From NCBI GenBank assembly GCA_019746355.1, contig JAIESC010000013.1:124001-188000 (forward strand): a stretch of 64,000 bases of DNA, given 5' to 3'. This DNA is from Xanthobacteraceae bacterium (GTDB lineage: Bacteria; Pseudomonadota; Alphaproteobacteria; Rhizobiales; Xanthobacteraceae). Below are positions 55,105 through 63,739 of this stretch, in pieces (the stretch's first letter is position 1; each line of letters starts with the position of its first letter). A model generated the notes under the pieces. The model ran no database searches. It was given only the letters and a program-made list of their open reading frames with translations, and had not been told where the DNA came from. Both the position numbers and the translations under genes were made by a program.

Positions 55105-55208
55105 AGCATGTTTCGACGGCAGGATTATCGCATATCGCGCGACTCGGGCGGTGAGCTCCATCCCCCTGAAAGGTGCAGGGTCGGGGTAAGGGTCGGGGTG
55201 GGGGGCCG
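55102..55208. repeat. Repeat element overlapping a stop codon, copy 2
   Basis: Starts TAGAGCATG at the cysJ stop and shares GACTCGGGCGGTG, CCCCCTGAAAGG and GGGGTGGGGGGCCG in order with 46065-46154. Lies in the cysJ-cysI gap. Confidence 0.65.
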
Positions 55209-55240
55209 TTTGCACACGAGCCAGACCAGGACACCTACCC

Positions 55241-56959
55241 ATGGCTGACGAACCCTCCCGCAACGAGCGAATCAAAGAGGCGAGCGAATACCTGCGCGGC
55301 ACGCTCTCCGAGGGCCTGCGCGAGGAGATCACCGGTGCGATCTCCGAGGACGATCAGCAGCTCGTCAAATTCCACGGCATGTATCTCCAGGACGACCGCG
55401 ATCTGCGCGCCGAGCGCGGCCGCAAGAAAATGGAGAAGGCGTTCTCGTTCATGCTGCGGGTGCGGATCTCCGGCGGCGTTCTCACGCCGGAGCAGTGGCT
55501 GACGCTGGACCGCGTCGCGGGCGACTACGGCAACGCCACGATGCGGATCACCACGCGCCAGACCATCCAGCTGCACGGCGTCATCAAGTCCAACCTGAAA
55601 TCGACGCTGAAGGCGATCGACACCGCGCTGCTCAACACCATCGCCGCCTGCGGCGACGTCAACCGCAACGTGATGTGCAACCCCAATCCGTTGCAGTCGC
55701 GGGCTCATGCGGGCGCCCTGGAGCTGGCGCGGGCGATCTCCGGCCATCTGACGCCGCGCACCGGCGCGTACCGCGAGATCTGGCTCGACGGCGAGCGCAT
55801 CGCCGGCGGCGACGAGGACGAGGCGGTCGAGCCTATTTATGGAAAGACCTACCTGCCGCGAAAGTTCAAGATCGCGGTCGCGGTGCCGCCGTCGAACGAC
55901 GTCGACGTGTTCGCGAACGATCTGAGCTTCATCGCCATTGTCGATGACGCCGGCAACATTTCCGGCTGGAACGTCACGGTCGGCGGCGGCATGGGCATGA
56001 CGCACGGCGAGCCGGACACCTATCCGCGCACCGCCGACGTGCTGGGCTTTTGCACCACCGACAAGGCGGTTGCGGTCGCCGAAGCCGTGGTCACGGTGCA
56101 GCGCGACTGGGGCAACCGCTCGAACCGCAAGCATGCGCGGCTCAAATACACCATCGAGGACCGCGGGCTCGATGCGTTCCGCGCCGAGGTCGAGAGGCGG
56201 GCCGGCGTGAAGCTCGATCGCGCCAAGCCTTATGAGTTCACCTCGACTGGCGACCGCTACGGCTGGACGGAAGGCGAGGATGGCCGCGGGCATCTCACGC
56301 TATTCGTCGAGAACGGCCGCGTGCGCGATGCAGGTCCTGGCCAACTGCAACTTTCGGCGCTGCGGAAGATCGCCGAATTGAACGTCGGTGATATCCGGCT
56401 GACCGCGAACCAGAACGTCATCGTCGCCAATGTGCCGGCTGAACGGCGCGACGAGATCAACGCCATCGTGGCCGATGCAGGCCTGCTCGAGCCGAAGTCG
56501 GGCCTGCGCCGCAACTCGATGGCCTGCGTCGCGCTGCCGAGCTGCGGGCTCGCGCTCGCCGAGAGCGAGCGTTACCTGCCGGCGCTGATCGACGCGCTCG
56601 ACGCGCGGCTTGCCGTGCACGGCCTCGAAAACGACGACATCGTCATCCGCATGACCGGCTGCCCGAACGGCTGCGCGCGGCCCTACCTCGCCGAGATCGG
56701 CTTGGTCGGCAAGGGGCCGGGCCGCTACAACCTCTATCTCGGCGCGGCGTTCGACGGCTCGCGGTTGTCCAAGCTCTACGCCGAGAACCTCGACCACGAG
56801 GGCATCGTCGCCGCGCTCGATCCGGTGCTCGCGGCCTACGCCGCGCGCCGTCAGCCGGGCGAACGGTTCGGCGAGTTCACCATCCGCGCCGGCTTCGTCG
56901 CCCGCACCGGCAACGGCCGGGACTTCCACGCCAACGTCGCCAAGCCGCGCGCCGCATGA
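55241..56959 (+). CDS. cysI: Sulfite reductase hemoprotein subunit
   Basis: A 572-residue siroheme/[4Fe-4S] enzyme that reduces sulfite to sulfide. The cluster ligands are Cys429-x5-Cys435 in ACVALPSCGLA and Cys474-x3-Cys478 in TGCPNGCARP, the last bridging to siroheme. Substrate-site basic residues lie in the RITTRQTIQLHGV stretch, and GDVNRNVMCNPNP is present. The length matches CysI. Its stop overlaps the next gene as ATGA. With cysJ and cysG it forms the sulfite-to-sulfide step of assimilation; the upstream sulfate activation genes are not in the window. Confidence 0.95.
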   Translation: MADEPSRNERIKEASEYLRGTLSEGLREEITGAISEDDQQLVKFHGMYLQDDRDLRAERGRKKMEKAFSFMLRVRISGGVLTPEQWLTLDRVAGDYGNATMRITTRQTIQLHGVIKSNLKSTLKAIDTALLNTIAACGDVNRNVMCNPNPLQSRAHAGALELARAISGHLTPRTGAYREIWLDGERIAGGDEDEAVEPIYGKTYLPRKFKIAVAVPPSNDVDVFANDLSFIAIVDDAGNISGWNVTVGGGMGMTHGEPDTYPRTADVLGFCTTDKAVAVAEAVVTVQRDWGNRSNRKHARLKYTIEDRGLDAFRAEVERRAGVKLDRAKPYEFTSTGDRYGWTEGEDGRGHLTLFVENGRVRDAGPGQLQLSALRKIAELNVGDIRLTANQNVIVANVPAERRDEINAIVADAGLLEPKSGLRRNSMACVALPSCGLALAESERYLPALIDALDARLAVHGLENDDIVIRMTGCPNGCARPYLAEIGLVGKGPGRYNLYLGAAFDGSRLSKLYAENLDHEGIVAALDPVLAAYAARRQPGERFGEFTIRAGFVARTGNGRDFHANVAKPRAA

Positions 56960-57987
56960 ACGCGATCAGCCACCCGCTGAAAATCGAAACGCGGCCGCCA
57001 CGCATGGCAGCGCTGGCGCGCCTGCCGGTGTTCTTCGTCCTGACCGACAAGCGCGTGGTGGTCGCGGGCGGCTCGGCGGCCGCGGCCTGGAAGGCCGAAT
57101 TGCTTTCGGCCGCGGGCGCGCAGGTCGACGTTTATGCGGCCGCTCCCGGCGAAGAGCTGCTCGCGCTCGCCTGCGATCCGCCGGGCGGCGCGATCCGTAT
57201 TGTCCGCCGCAACTGGGTCGCGGACGACTTTGCCGATGCCGCGCTCGCTGTCGGCGCATGCGATGATGATGCTTCGGCCGCAGGTTTCGCTGCTGCTGCC
57301 CGAAACGCAGGCGTGCCGGTCAACGTGATCGACAAGCCCGGGTTCTGCGACTTTTCCTTCGGCTCGATCGTCAACCGTTCGCCGCTCGTGGTCGGCATCT
57401 CGACCGATGGCGCGGCACCGGTGTTCGCGCAGGCGATCCGCGCCAAGATCGAGGCTCTGCTGCCGCAGGGCTTTTCGCGCTGGGTCGCCGCCGCGGTGCA
57501 GTGGCGGCCCGCGGTGAAGTCGTCGGGGCTCACGTTCGCCGGCCGCCGCAAGTTCTGGCAGTTGTTCACCGCGCGCGCGGTTGCCGATCCGCATCGCGCG
57601 CCAACTGAGGCCGATGTCGGTGCGCTTGTTGTGGAAGCAAAGCGCCTTGGCGAAGCCGTCGACAACGGCTCGGTGACGCTCGTCGGCGCGGGGCCCGGCG
57701 ATCCGGAGCTGCTGACGCTGCGCGCGGTGCGCGCGCTGCAATCCGCCGACGATATCCTGTTCGACCAGCAGGTCTCGTCCGTCGTGCTCGATTTTGCCCG
57801 GCGCGAGGCTCGGAAGACCGCGGTCGCGGGCACCGACACCCACGCACTGATGATCGATCTTGCCAAGGCTGGCCGTCGCGTGGTCCGGCTGAAGGCCGGC
57901 ATTCTGATCTCGGCCAACGCAAGCAGCGACATCGCGGCCTGCCGCGCCGCGGGAATTGCCGTGGAGAGCGTCGGTTTAAGCGGCTAA
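56956..57987 (+). CDS. cysG: Siroheme synthase CysG with truncated methyltransferase domain
   Basis: A 343-residue protein. The N-terminal part (about 20-215) is the precorrin-2 dehydrogenase/ferrochelatase domain: VVVAGGSAAAAWKAELL NAD site, FCDFSFGSIVNRSPLVVGIS and the dimerisation region. From about 235 begins a uroporphyrinogen-III methyltransferase domain (VTLVGAGPGDPELLTLRAVR), which stops after GRRVVRLKAG and a short AACRAAGIAVESVGLSG. Roughly half of that domain is missing and the GDPFIFGR-type motif is replaced by ILISANASS. No remnant follows; the next gene starts 29 bases on. The methyltransferase is probably inactive. Confidence 0.85.
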   Translation: MNAISHPLKIETRPPRMAALARLPVFFVLTDKRVVVAGGSAAAAWKAELLSAAGAQVDVYAAAPGEELLALACDPPGGAIRIVRRNWVADDFADAALAVGACDDDASAAGFAAAARNAGVPVNVIDKPGFCDFSFGSIVNRSPLVVGISTDGAAPVFAQAIRAKIEALLPQGFSRWVAAAVQWRPAVKSSGLTFAGRRKFWQLFTARAVADPHRAPTEADVGALVVEAKRLGEAVDNGSVTLVGAGPGDPELLTLRAVRALQSADDILFDQQVSSVVLDFARREARKTAVAGTDTHALMIDLAKAGRRVVRLKAGILISANASSDIAACRAAGIAVESVGLSG

Positions 57988-58016
57988 GCTCGTCCTGCTT
58001 TCGCCGGGAGGCAGGA

Positions 58017-58988
58017 ATGGGCGCGCGCCGGATTTTTGTCGCCGCTTTGCTGACGTTCGCATTCGGGCTCGGCCATGCCGCAGCGCAGACCTATCCGGGT
58101 CAGACCATCAAGATCGTCGTGCCGTTCTCCGCCGGCGGTCCGGTGGACTCGCTTGCACGCACCATGGTGCCGCACCTGCAGGAGCGGCTCGGCCAGAGCG
58201 TCGTCATCGAGAACCGCACCGGCGGCGGCACCAGCATCGGCGCCAAGGCCGTGGCGGCCGCAGCGCCCGACGGTTACACGCTGCTCTTCGTCGGTCCGAA
58301 TCTCGCCTATTATCCGGTGCTGTTTCCCGACCTCGACTTCGATCCGGTGAAGAGCCTTGCGCCGGCCGCGACCATCGTCACCTGGTCGCATGTGATCGCG
58401 GTGGCGCCGCAGGTCCCAGCCAACACCATTCCGGAGCTCGTCGCCTATGCCAAGGCCCATCCCGCCAAGCTCGCGTTCGGCTTCGGCTTGGCCACCATGC
58501 CGCATATCATCGGCGAAACCTTCCGGCAGGCGGCGGGCATCGAGCTCACCAACGTGCCGTATCGCGGCGGCGAGCAGGCGCGAGCCGATCTTCTCGGCGG
58601 CCGCGTCCACATCAACATCGCGCCGGTGCCGCAGCTCCTCTCGCTGATCCAGGACGGCAAGATCCGGCCGCTGGGCTATACCGGGGCGAAGCGCAGTCCC
58701 GACCTGCCGGACGTTCCGACCATGATCGAAAGCGGCCTGCCGCAGGTCGGCTTCCATCCCGACGTCTGGATGGGCATCTTCGCGCCGGCCGGCACGCCGC
58801 CCGCGATCGTCGACCGGCTCAACCGGGATATCAACGCGGTGCTCAGGTCCGCCGAAATGGCGCCTGCGCTGAAGCGCTTCGGCTACGAGGCGAAGATTTC
58901 TACGCCTGCCGAATTCACAACATTCTTCGCGGCCGAGATGCAGAAATGGCCGCTGGTCCTGCGGGCCACGGGCATCAAGCCGCAGTGA
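58017..58988 (+). CDS. Bug-family substrate-binding protein
   Basis: A 323-residue periplasmic receptor with signal peptide (IFVAALLTFAFGLGHAAA). Hallmarks: TIKIVVPFSAGGPVDSLART, QSVVIENRTGGGTSIGAKAV and LTNVPYRGGEQARADLLGGR. GGGAGG precedes the ATG. It is placed 67 bases before the class II aldolase and atzF genes on the same strand, so it may deliver their substrate. Confidence 0.92.
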   Translation: MGARRIFVAALLTFAFGLGHAAAQTYPGQTIKIVVPFSAGGPVDSLARTMVPHLQERLGQSVVIENRTGGGTSIGAKAVAAAAPDGYTLLFVGPNLAYYPVLFPDLDFDPVKSLAPAATIVTWSHVIAVAPQVPANTIPELVAYAKAHPAKLAFGFGLATMPHIIGETFRQAAGIELTNVPYRGGEQARADLLGGRVHINIAPVPQLLSLIQDGKIRPLGYTGAKRSPDLPDVPTMIESGLPQVGFHPDVWMGIFAPAGTPPAIVDRLNRDINAVLRSAEMAPALKRFGYEAKISTPAEFTTFFAAEMQKWPLVLRATGIKPQ

Positions 58989-59055
58989 CATGGCGCAAGC
59001 GCGCGGCCTCAAGTAGTCTGCCGCCTCGCTGCATCGTTCGAAACTCAAACTCCGG

Positions 59056-59784
59056 GTGACTTCCTTGGCCGATACTCCTCCTGCTTCCGGCGGTCCGGTC
59101 GATCGGGCCGTGATCGACGACCTCGTGGCGGCAAGCCGCATTCTCGCGCATTACGGCGTGCTCGACGCCTGGGGCCATGTCAGCATCCGCCATCCCAGGA
59201 ATCCGGAGCGCTATCTGTTGTCGCGCGCCCGTGCACCGGCGCTGGTGTCGGCGGAGGACATCACCGAGTTTGACCTCGAATCCAACCAAGTGGATCCAAG
59301 CAAGCGCGCGTTTTTGGAGCGCTTCATCCACGGCCAGGCCTATCGCGCCCGGCCGGACGTCAACGCCGTGGTGCACAGCCATTCGCCGACCATGATCCCG
59401 TTCAGCGTCACCGGCGAGCCGCTGCGGGGCATCTCGCACATCGCCTCGTTTCTCTGCGAGGAGGTTCCGTTGTGGGAAATCCGCGACTGCGGCATGACAC
59501 AGGGCCTGCTGGTCACCAACAACACGCAAGGCGCCTCGCTGGCGAAGACGCTCGGCAAGGGCCCGGTTGCGCTGATGCGCGGACACGGCAACGTGGTGGT
59601 CGCGCCGGATATCAGGCGGGCCGTGCACCGCGCGCTCTACACCGAGGTCAATGCCCAGCAATTGGCCACTGCGCTGTCGTTCAAGCGCCCGATCAAATAC
59701 ATCGCGCCGGACGAGATGCAGGATCCGAAGCGCCTCGATGATTCCTGGGAGGTGTGGAAGGCGGAAGCCTTGAACGAGGCGTAG
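59056..59784 (+). CDS. Class II aldolase/adducin-family protein
   Basis: A 242-residue zinc-dependent aldolase-fold protein. AHYGVLDAWGHVSIRHP is the family start, metal His residues lie in NAVVHSHSPTMIPF and ALMRGHGNVVVAP, with a catalytic acid expected in SFLCEEVPL. Members cleave or decarboxylate small keto acids. The GTG at 59056 is the chosen start, with CTCCGGG in front. Between a Bug protein and allophanate hydrolase; the broken copy at 20.5 kb is a relative. Confidence 0.88.
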   Translation: MTSLADTPPASGGPVDRAVIDDLVAASRILAHYGVLDAWGHVSIRHPRNPERYLLSRARAPALVSAEDITEFDLESNQVDPSKRAFLERFIHGQAYRARPDVNAVVHSHSPTMIPFSVTGEPLRGISHIASFLCEEVPLWEIRDCGMTQGLLVTNNTQGASLAKTLGKGPVALMRGHGNVVVAPDIRRAVHRALYTEVNAQQLATALSFKRPIKYIAPDEMQDPKRLDDSWEVWKAEALNEA

Positions 59785-59829
59785 GCAATTCCGGGCTGCG
59801 GGTTTCCCCGACAGCGCATTTGTGTTTGA

Positions 59830-61680
59830 ATGCGCGCGCCGGCTCCACGCCATTTTCGCCTTCTGGTATCTAAGTTGACCGAAACGGTTTCCGAAATCCT
59901 CCGTGCGCACCGTTCCGGGACGGCGCGCCCAACGGAGACCGTGGCACGGACGTTCGAACGCATTCGCGCCCACAACGATCCTGCGCTGTTCATCAGCCTG
60001 CGGGACGAGAACGACGCCCTCGCCGAGGCCAAGGCGCTGGAAGCGGGCGGCGCACTGGACCGCCCGCTGTTCGGCGTGCCGGTCGCGGTGAAGGACAACA
60101 TCGACGCCGAAGGGTTTGTCACCACCGCGGCGTGTCCGGCGTTCTCCTATAAGCCCACGCGGGACTCGACCGCCGTCGCAAAACTCCGCCAAGCCGGCGC
60201 GATCGTCATCGGCAAGACCAATCTCGATCAATTCGCGACCGGGCTGGTCGGCGTGCGTTCGCCCTATGGCGTGCCGCGCAATGCGGTCAATCCGGAGTTG
60301 GTCCCAGGCGGGTCGAGCTCGGGATCGGCGGTGGCCGTGGCCGCGGGCCTTGTGCCGCTTTCGCTCGGCACCGACACCGCGGGCTCGGGCCGCGTGCCCG
60401 CGGGCCTCAACAATATCGTCGGGCTGAAGCCGAGCCTTGGCCTGATTTCAACGGCAGGCGTCGTGCCGGCCTGCCGCTCGCTCGATTGTGTCTCGGTGTT
60501 TGCGCTGACCACCGATGACGCCTGGGCAGCGCTCGCCGTGATGGCGGGTCCCGACGCGGCCGATCCTTATTCGCGGGCGCGGCCGCTGAAGCCCGCCGGC
60601 GCCTTCGCCAAGGGCATGCGGCTCGGCGTGCCGATCGCCGGCCAGCGCGTGTTCTTTGGCGACCGTGCATCGGCCGCGGCCTACGAGCAGGCAATCACGC
60701 GCGCGGCCGCGCTCGGCCTTGAGATCGTCGAGGTCGACATCGAGCCGTTCTACGAGACCGCGAGGCTGCTCTACGAGGGACCGTGGGTCGCCGAGCGCTA
60801 CATCGCCATCAAATCGCTGCTCGCATCGTCGCCGGAATCGATCCATCCGGTGACCCGGGAGATTATCGTACAGGGCGCGCGGCCGAGCGCGGTCGATGCG
60901 TTCGCGGCGTTCTACAAGATCGAGGAATTGCGCCGGGTGCGCGACGTGACGTTCCGTTCCGTCGATGCGCTGCTGCTGCCGACCGCGCCCACCGCCTATA
61001 CCGTCAAGCAGGTGCTGGCCGACCCGATCCAACTCAACAGCCGGCTCGGCACCTACACCAACTTCGTCAACCTGCTCGACCTCTGCGGCCTTGCCGTGCC
61101 GGCCGCGATGCGCGACGACGGCATTCCGTTCGGCGTGACACTGCTCGCCCCGGGCGGGCACGACGGCTTGCTCGCCTCGATCGGCCGCGCCTTTCACGCC
61201 GACACCGGCCTGCCGATGGGCGCGCTGGGGCGGCCGCAGCCGCCGCTCGCGGTACTTTCATCGATGCCCGCGGCAGACGAGATCGCCATCGCCGTGGTCG
61301 GGGCGCACCTTTCCGGCATGCCGCTCAATGGCGAGCTGAAGACGCTCGGCGCGCGGCTTCTCGAAGCGACGGCGACCGCGTCCGATTACCGGCTTTATGC
61401 GCTCGCTGCGAGCAACCCGCCGAAGCCGGGGCTGCTTCGCGTCGGGCAAGGGCAGGGCAGCGCGATCGCGCTCGAGATCTGGGCACTGAGCGCCGAAGGC
61501 TTCGGCCAGTTTGTCGCGGCGATCCCGCCGCCGATGTCGATCGGCACGCTGCGGCTCGCCGACGGCCGCACGGTCAAAGGGTTCCTGGTCGAGGCGGACG
61601 CGGTTTCCGGCGCGGCGGATATCTCAAGCTTCGGCGGCTGGCGGAATTATCTCGCGCAGGCCAAGGCGGCAGCGGGCTAA
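59830..61680 (+). CDS. atzF: Allophanate hydrolase
   Basis: A 616-residue amidase-signature enzyme with a C-terminal extra domain. The Ser-cisSer-Lys triad lies in VPVAVKDNIDAEG (Lys) and VPGGSSSGSAVAVAAG (both Ser). The body to about residue 460 is the amidase; the remainder (IAIAVVGAHLSGMPLNGELK to the end) is the C-terminal domain seen in AtzF/DUR1,2-type allophanate hydrolases that decarboxylates the intermediate. Converts allophanate to ammonia and carbon dioxide. The first in-frame ATG is used; start is uncertain by about 15 codons. Its end meets the convergent GntR gene (4-base overlap). Confidence 0.93.
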   Translation: MRAPAPRHFRLLVSKLTETVSEILRAHRSGTARPTETVARTFERIRAHNDPALFISLRDENDALAEAKALEAGGALDRPLFGVPVAVKDNIDAEGFVTTAACPAFSYKPTRDSTAVAKLRQAGAIVIGKTNLDQFATGLVGVRSPYGVPRNAVNPELVPGGSSSGSAVAVAAGLVPLSLGTDTAGSGRVPAGLNNIVGLKPSLGLISTAGVVPACRSLDCVSVFALTTDDAWAALAVMAGPDAADPYSRARPLKPAGAFAKGMRLGVPIAGQRVFFGDRASAAAYEQAITRAAALGLEIVEVDIEPFYETARLLYEGPWVAERYIAIKSLLASSPESIHPVTREIIVQGARPSAVDAFAAFYKIEELRRVRDVTFRSVDALLLPTAPTAYTVKQVLADPIQLNSRLGTYTNFVNLLDLCGLAVPAAMRDDGIPFGVTLLAPGGHDGLLASIGRAFHADTGLPMGALGRPQPPLAVLSSMPAADEIAIAVVGAHLSGMPLNGELKTLGARLLEATATASDYRLYALAASNPPKPGLLRVGQGQGSAIALEIWALSAEGFGQFVAAIPPPMSIGTLRLADGRTVKGFLVEADAVSGAADISSFGGWRNYLAQAKAAAG

Positions 61681-62339
61681 AGCGAGCTCGCGTAAACCTC
61701 GTAGGTCTCCCGCACCGTGCCGATGTGCTCGCGCATCGCCGCTGCGGCGCGCTCGCGCTCGCCGCGCAGGATCGCCACGACCACGCGATCGTGTTCGGTA
61801 TGCGATTTGGCGAGCCGTCCCAGCGTGCGGAACTGGGCGCGGCGGAACGGTTGAACGCGCGAGCGCGTCGCCACCGTCATCTCGGCGAGATAGTTGTTGT
61901 GCGCGCCCGCATAGATCGCGCTGTGGAACGCCTCGTTGACCTCGTGAAAGCGCTGCGGATCGCTGGTCCGGATCAAGGCCCGCATCTCTTCGTGGACCAG
62001 TTCCAGCGCGCGGCGCTCTGGCGTGGTCATCCGCTCGGCGGCAAAGCCCGCGCACAGCGCCTCGAGCTCGGCCATCGCCTCGAACATGCCCTTGAGCCGC
62101 TCCTCGGAAGGCTGCGCCACCACCGCGGCACGGTGCGCGCGTGCTTCGATCAGCCCGCTCGCCGCAAGCTGGCGGATCGCCTCGCGCACCGGCGTGCGCG
62201 ACACGCTGAAGCGCCGCGCCAGCTCCATCTCGTCGAGCGTTGCGCCGGGTGTGAGTGTGCCGCGGACGATCTCGTCGGCGAGGTGAAGCTTCAGGACTTC
62301 GGCGAGCGTGCGGCGGCTGTCGCGGATCGCAATGCTCAT
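61677..62339 (-). CDS. GntR/FadR-family transcriptional regulator
   Basis: A 220-residue regulator: N-terminal winged helix (LTPGATLDEMELARRFSVSR, TPVREAIRQLAASGLI) and a C-terminal FCD helical domain with metal-site residues around EAFHSAIYAGAHNNYLAEMT and SHTEHDRVVVAILRGERE. The ATG at 62339 starts MSIAIRDSRRTLAEVLKLHL. It lies 8 bases after atzE on the same strand and converges on atzF, so it probably controls the atzG-atzE and atzF genes in response to a small carboxylate or amide. Confidence 0.92.
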   Translation of the reverse strand: MSIAIRDSRRTLAEVLKLHLADEIVRGTLTPGATLDEMELARRFSVSRTPVREAIRQLAASGLIEARAHRAAVVAQPSEERLKGMFEAMAELEALCAGFAAERMTTPERRALELVHEEMRALIRTSDPQRFHEVNEAFHSAIYAGAHNNYLAEMTVATRSRVQPFRRAQFRTLGRLAKSHTEHDRVVVAILRGERERAAAAMREHIGTVRETYEVYASSL

Positions 62340-62347
62340 CGTTCTGC

Positions 62348-63730
62348 TCAAATATTCGGCCGCGGCGCGCGCGCGACGCCGGACTGCTCCAGCGCATGGG
62401 CGACCCGCAACGCGACATCCTCGCGCCACGGCGCGGCGATGATCTGGACCGCGATCGGCAGCGGCTTGAGCGGCACCGGTGCCGCCACGACCGGCAGGCC
62501 GATGAACGAAATCGGCTGGGTGTAGATGCCGATGTTCGGGCGAAGCGGCATCTCCACGCCATCGAGCACGAAGGTCTGCTGGCCGATTTTCGGGGCAACG
62601 CAGGGCATGGCTGGCGCGAGGATGACGTCGATGCCTTCGAACAATTTCAACACCTCGCCGCGATACCAGCGACGGAATTTCTGCGCATGGTTGACCAGCG
62701 CCGCCGGCACCATCGCGCCCGCGATCAGCCGGTCCCGTACCGCGGGATCGAAGTCTTTAGCGCGCGTGCGAAGCCTGTCGAGATGCAGGGCCGCGCCTTC
62801 CGTTGCGGTGATGACGAAGGCCGCGGAACGCGCGCGCCCGGCCTCCGGAATGTCGATCTCGTGCGTTACGCCGAGCGCCTTGGCGACGATCGTCATGGTC
62901 TCGGCGGCTTCCGGTGAGATGCCTTTGCGGAAATAGCCGCCGGCAATCGCAATTCGCAGGCCGTCGATGCCAAATGCCAGGGTCGGCGCGACGCGTTCGA
63001 CCGGCCGGCCGGCGCAGGCCGGATCGTCCGGGTCCGCGCCCTGCATGGCGTCGTAGGCCAGCGCAAGGTCGTCGGTGCTGCGCGCGAACGGGCCGAGATG
63101 GTCGAAGCTCGAAACGAACGGGAAGGTGCGTGCCCGCGACAGGCGGCCATAGGTCGGCTTCAGCCCGAAGATGCCGCAGAACGACGACGGCACACGGATC
63201 GAGCCGTTGGTGTCGGAGCCGAGCGCGAGCGGCACGAGGCCACCGGCCACCGCGCCGCCCGAGCCGCCGGAGGAACCGCCGGTCATGCGGCTAAGATCGT
63301 GCGGATTGCGCGAGGCGCCGTCGTGCACGTTCTCGCCGGTGAAGTCATAGGCGTACTCGCCCATGTTGAGCGCGCCGATCAGAACCGCGCCGGCGGCCTC
63401 AAGGCGCTCGATCAATGTCGCATCGCGAATTGCAGGCTTGTGATCGCGATTGATCTTGGAGCCCGCGAGCGTGGCGAGCCCGGCAACGTCAAACAGATTT
63501 TTGACCGCAAACGGCACGCCAGCGAGTGGCCCGAGCGCATTGCCTTCGCTCTGGGCGCTGTCAACGGCACGTGCTGTGGCGCGGGCGCGCTTCGCGACCA
63601 CGCCGGAGAAGGCGTTGAGCTTGGGATTGAGCTGGTCGATGCGCGCGAGTGCGGCTTCGGTGATCGAAATCGCGCTTCGTTCGCCGCTCGAAACGGCGCG
63701 GGCAATCTCCGCGGCGCTGGTCCAGTCCAT
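62348..63730 (-). CDS. atzE: AtzE-family amidohydrolase (1-carboxybiuret hydrolase type)
   Basis: A 460-residue amidase-signature enzyme. GVPFAVKNLFDVAG carries the Lys and RMTGGSSGGSGGAVAGG the Ser residues of the triad; DTNGSIRVPSSFCGIFGLKP follows. AtzE works as a heterotetramer with AtzG and converts 1-carboxybiuret to 1,3-dicarboxyurea in the cyanuric-acid pathway. The upstream neighbour is the AtzG-like gene, which supports this assignment over a general amidase. 9 bases separate the two genes. Confidence 0.87.
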   Translation of the reverse strand: MDWTSAAEIARAVSSGERSAISITEAALARIDQLNPKLNAFSGVVAKRARATARAVDSAQSEGNALGPLAGVPFAVKNLFDVAGLATLAGSKINRDHKPAIRDATLIERLEAAGAVLIGALNMGEYAYDFTGENVHDGASRNPHDLSRMTGGSSGGSGGAVAGGLVPLALGSDTNGSIRVPSSFCGIFGLKPTYGRLSRARTFPFVSSFDHLGPFARSTDDLALAYDAMQGADPDDPACAGRPVERVAPTLAFGIDGLRIAIAGGYFRKGISPEAAETMTIVAKALGVTHEIDIPEAGRARSAAFVITATEGAALHLDRLRTRAKDFDPAVRDRLIAGAMVPAALVNHAQKFRRWYRGEVLKLFEGIDVILAPAMPCVAPKIGQQTFVLDGVEMPLRPNIGIYTQPISFIGLPVVAAPVPLKPLPIAVQIIAAPWREDVALRVAHALEQSGVARAPRPNI

Positions 63731-63739
63731 CGTTGCGCC

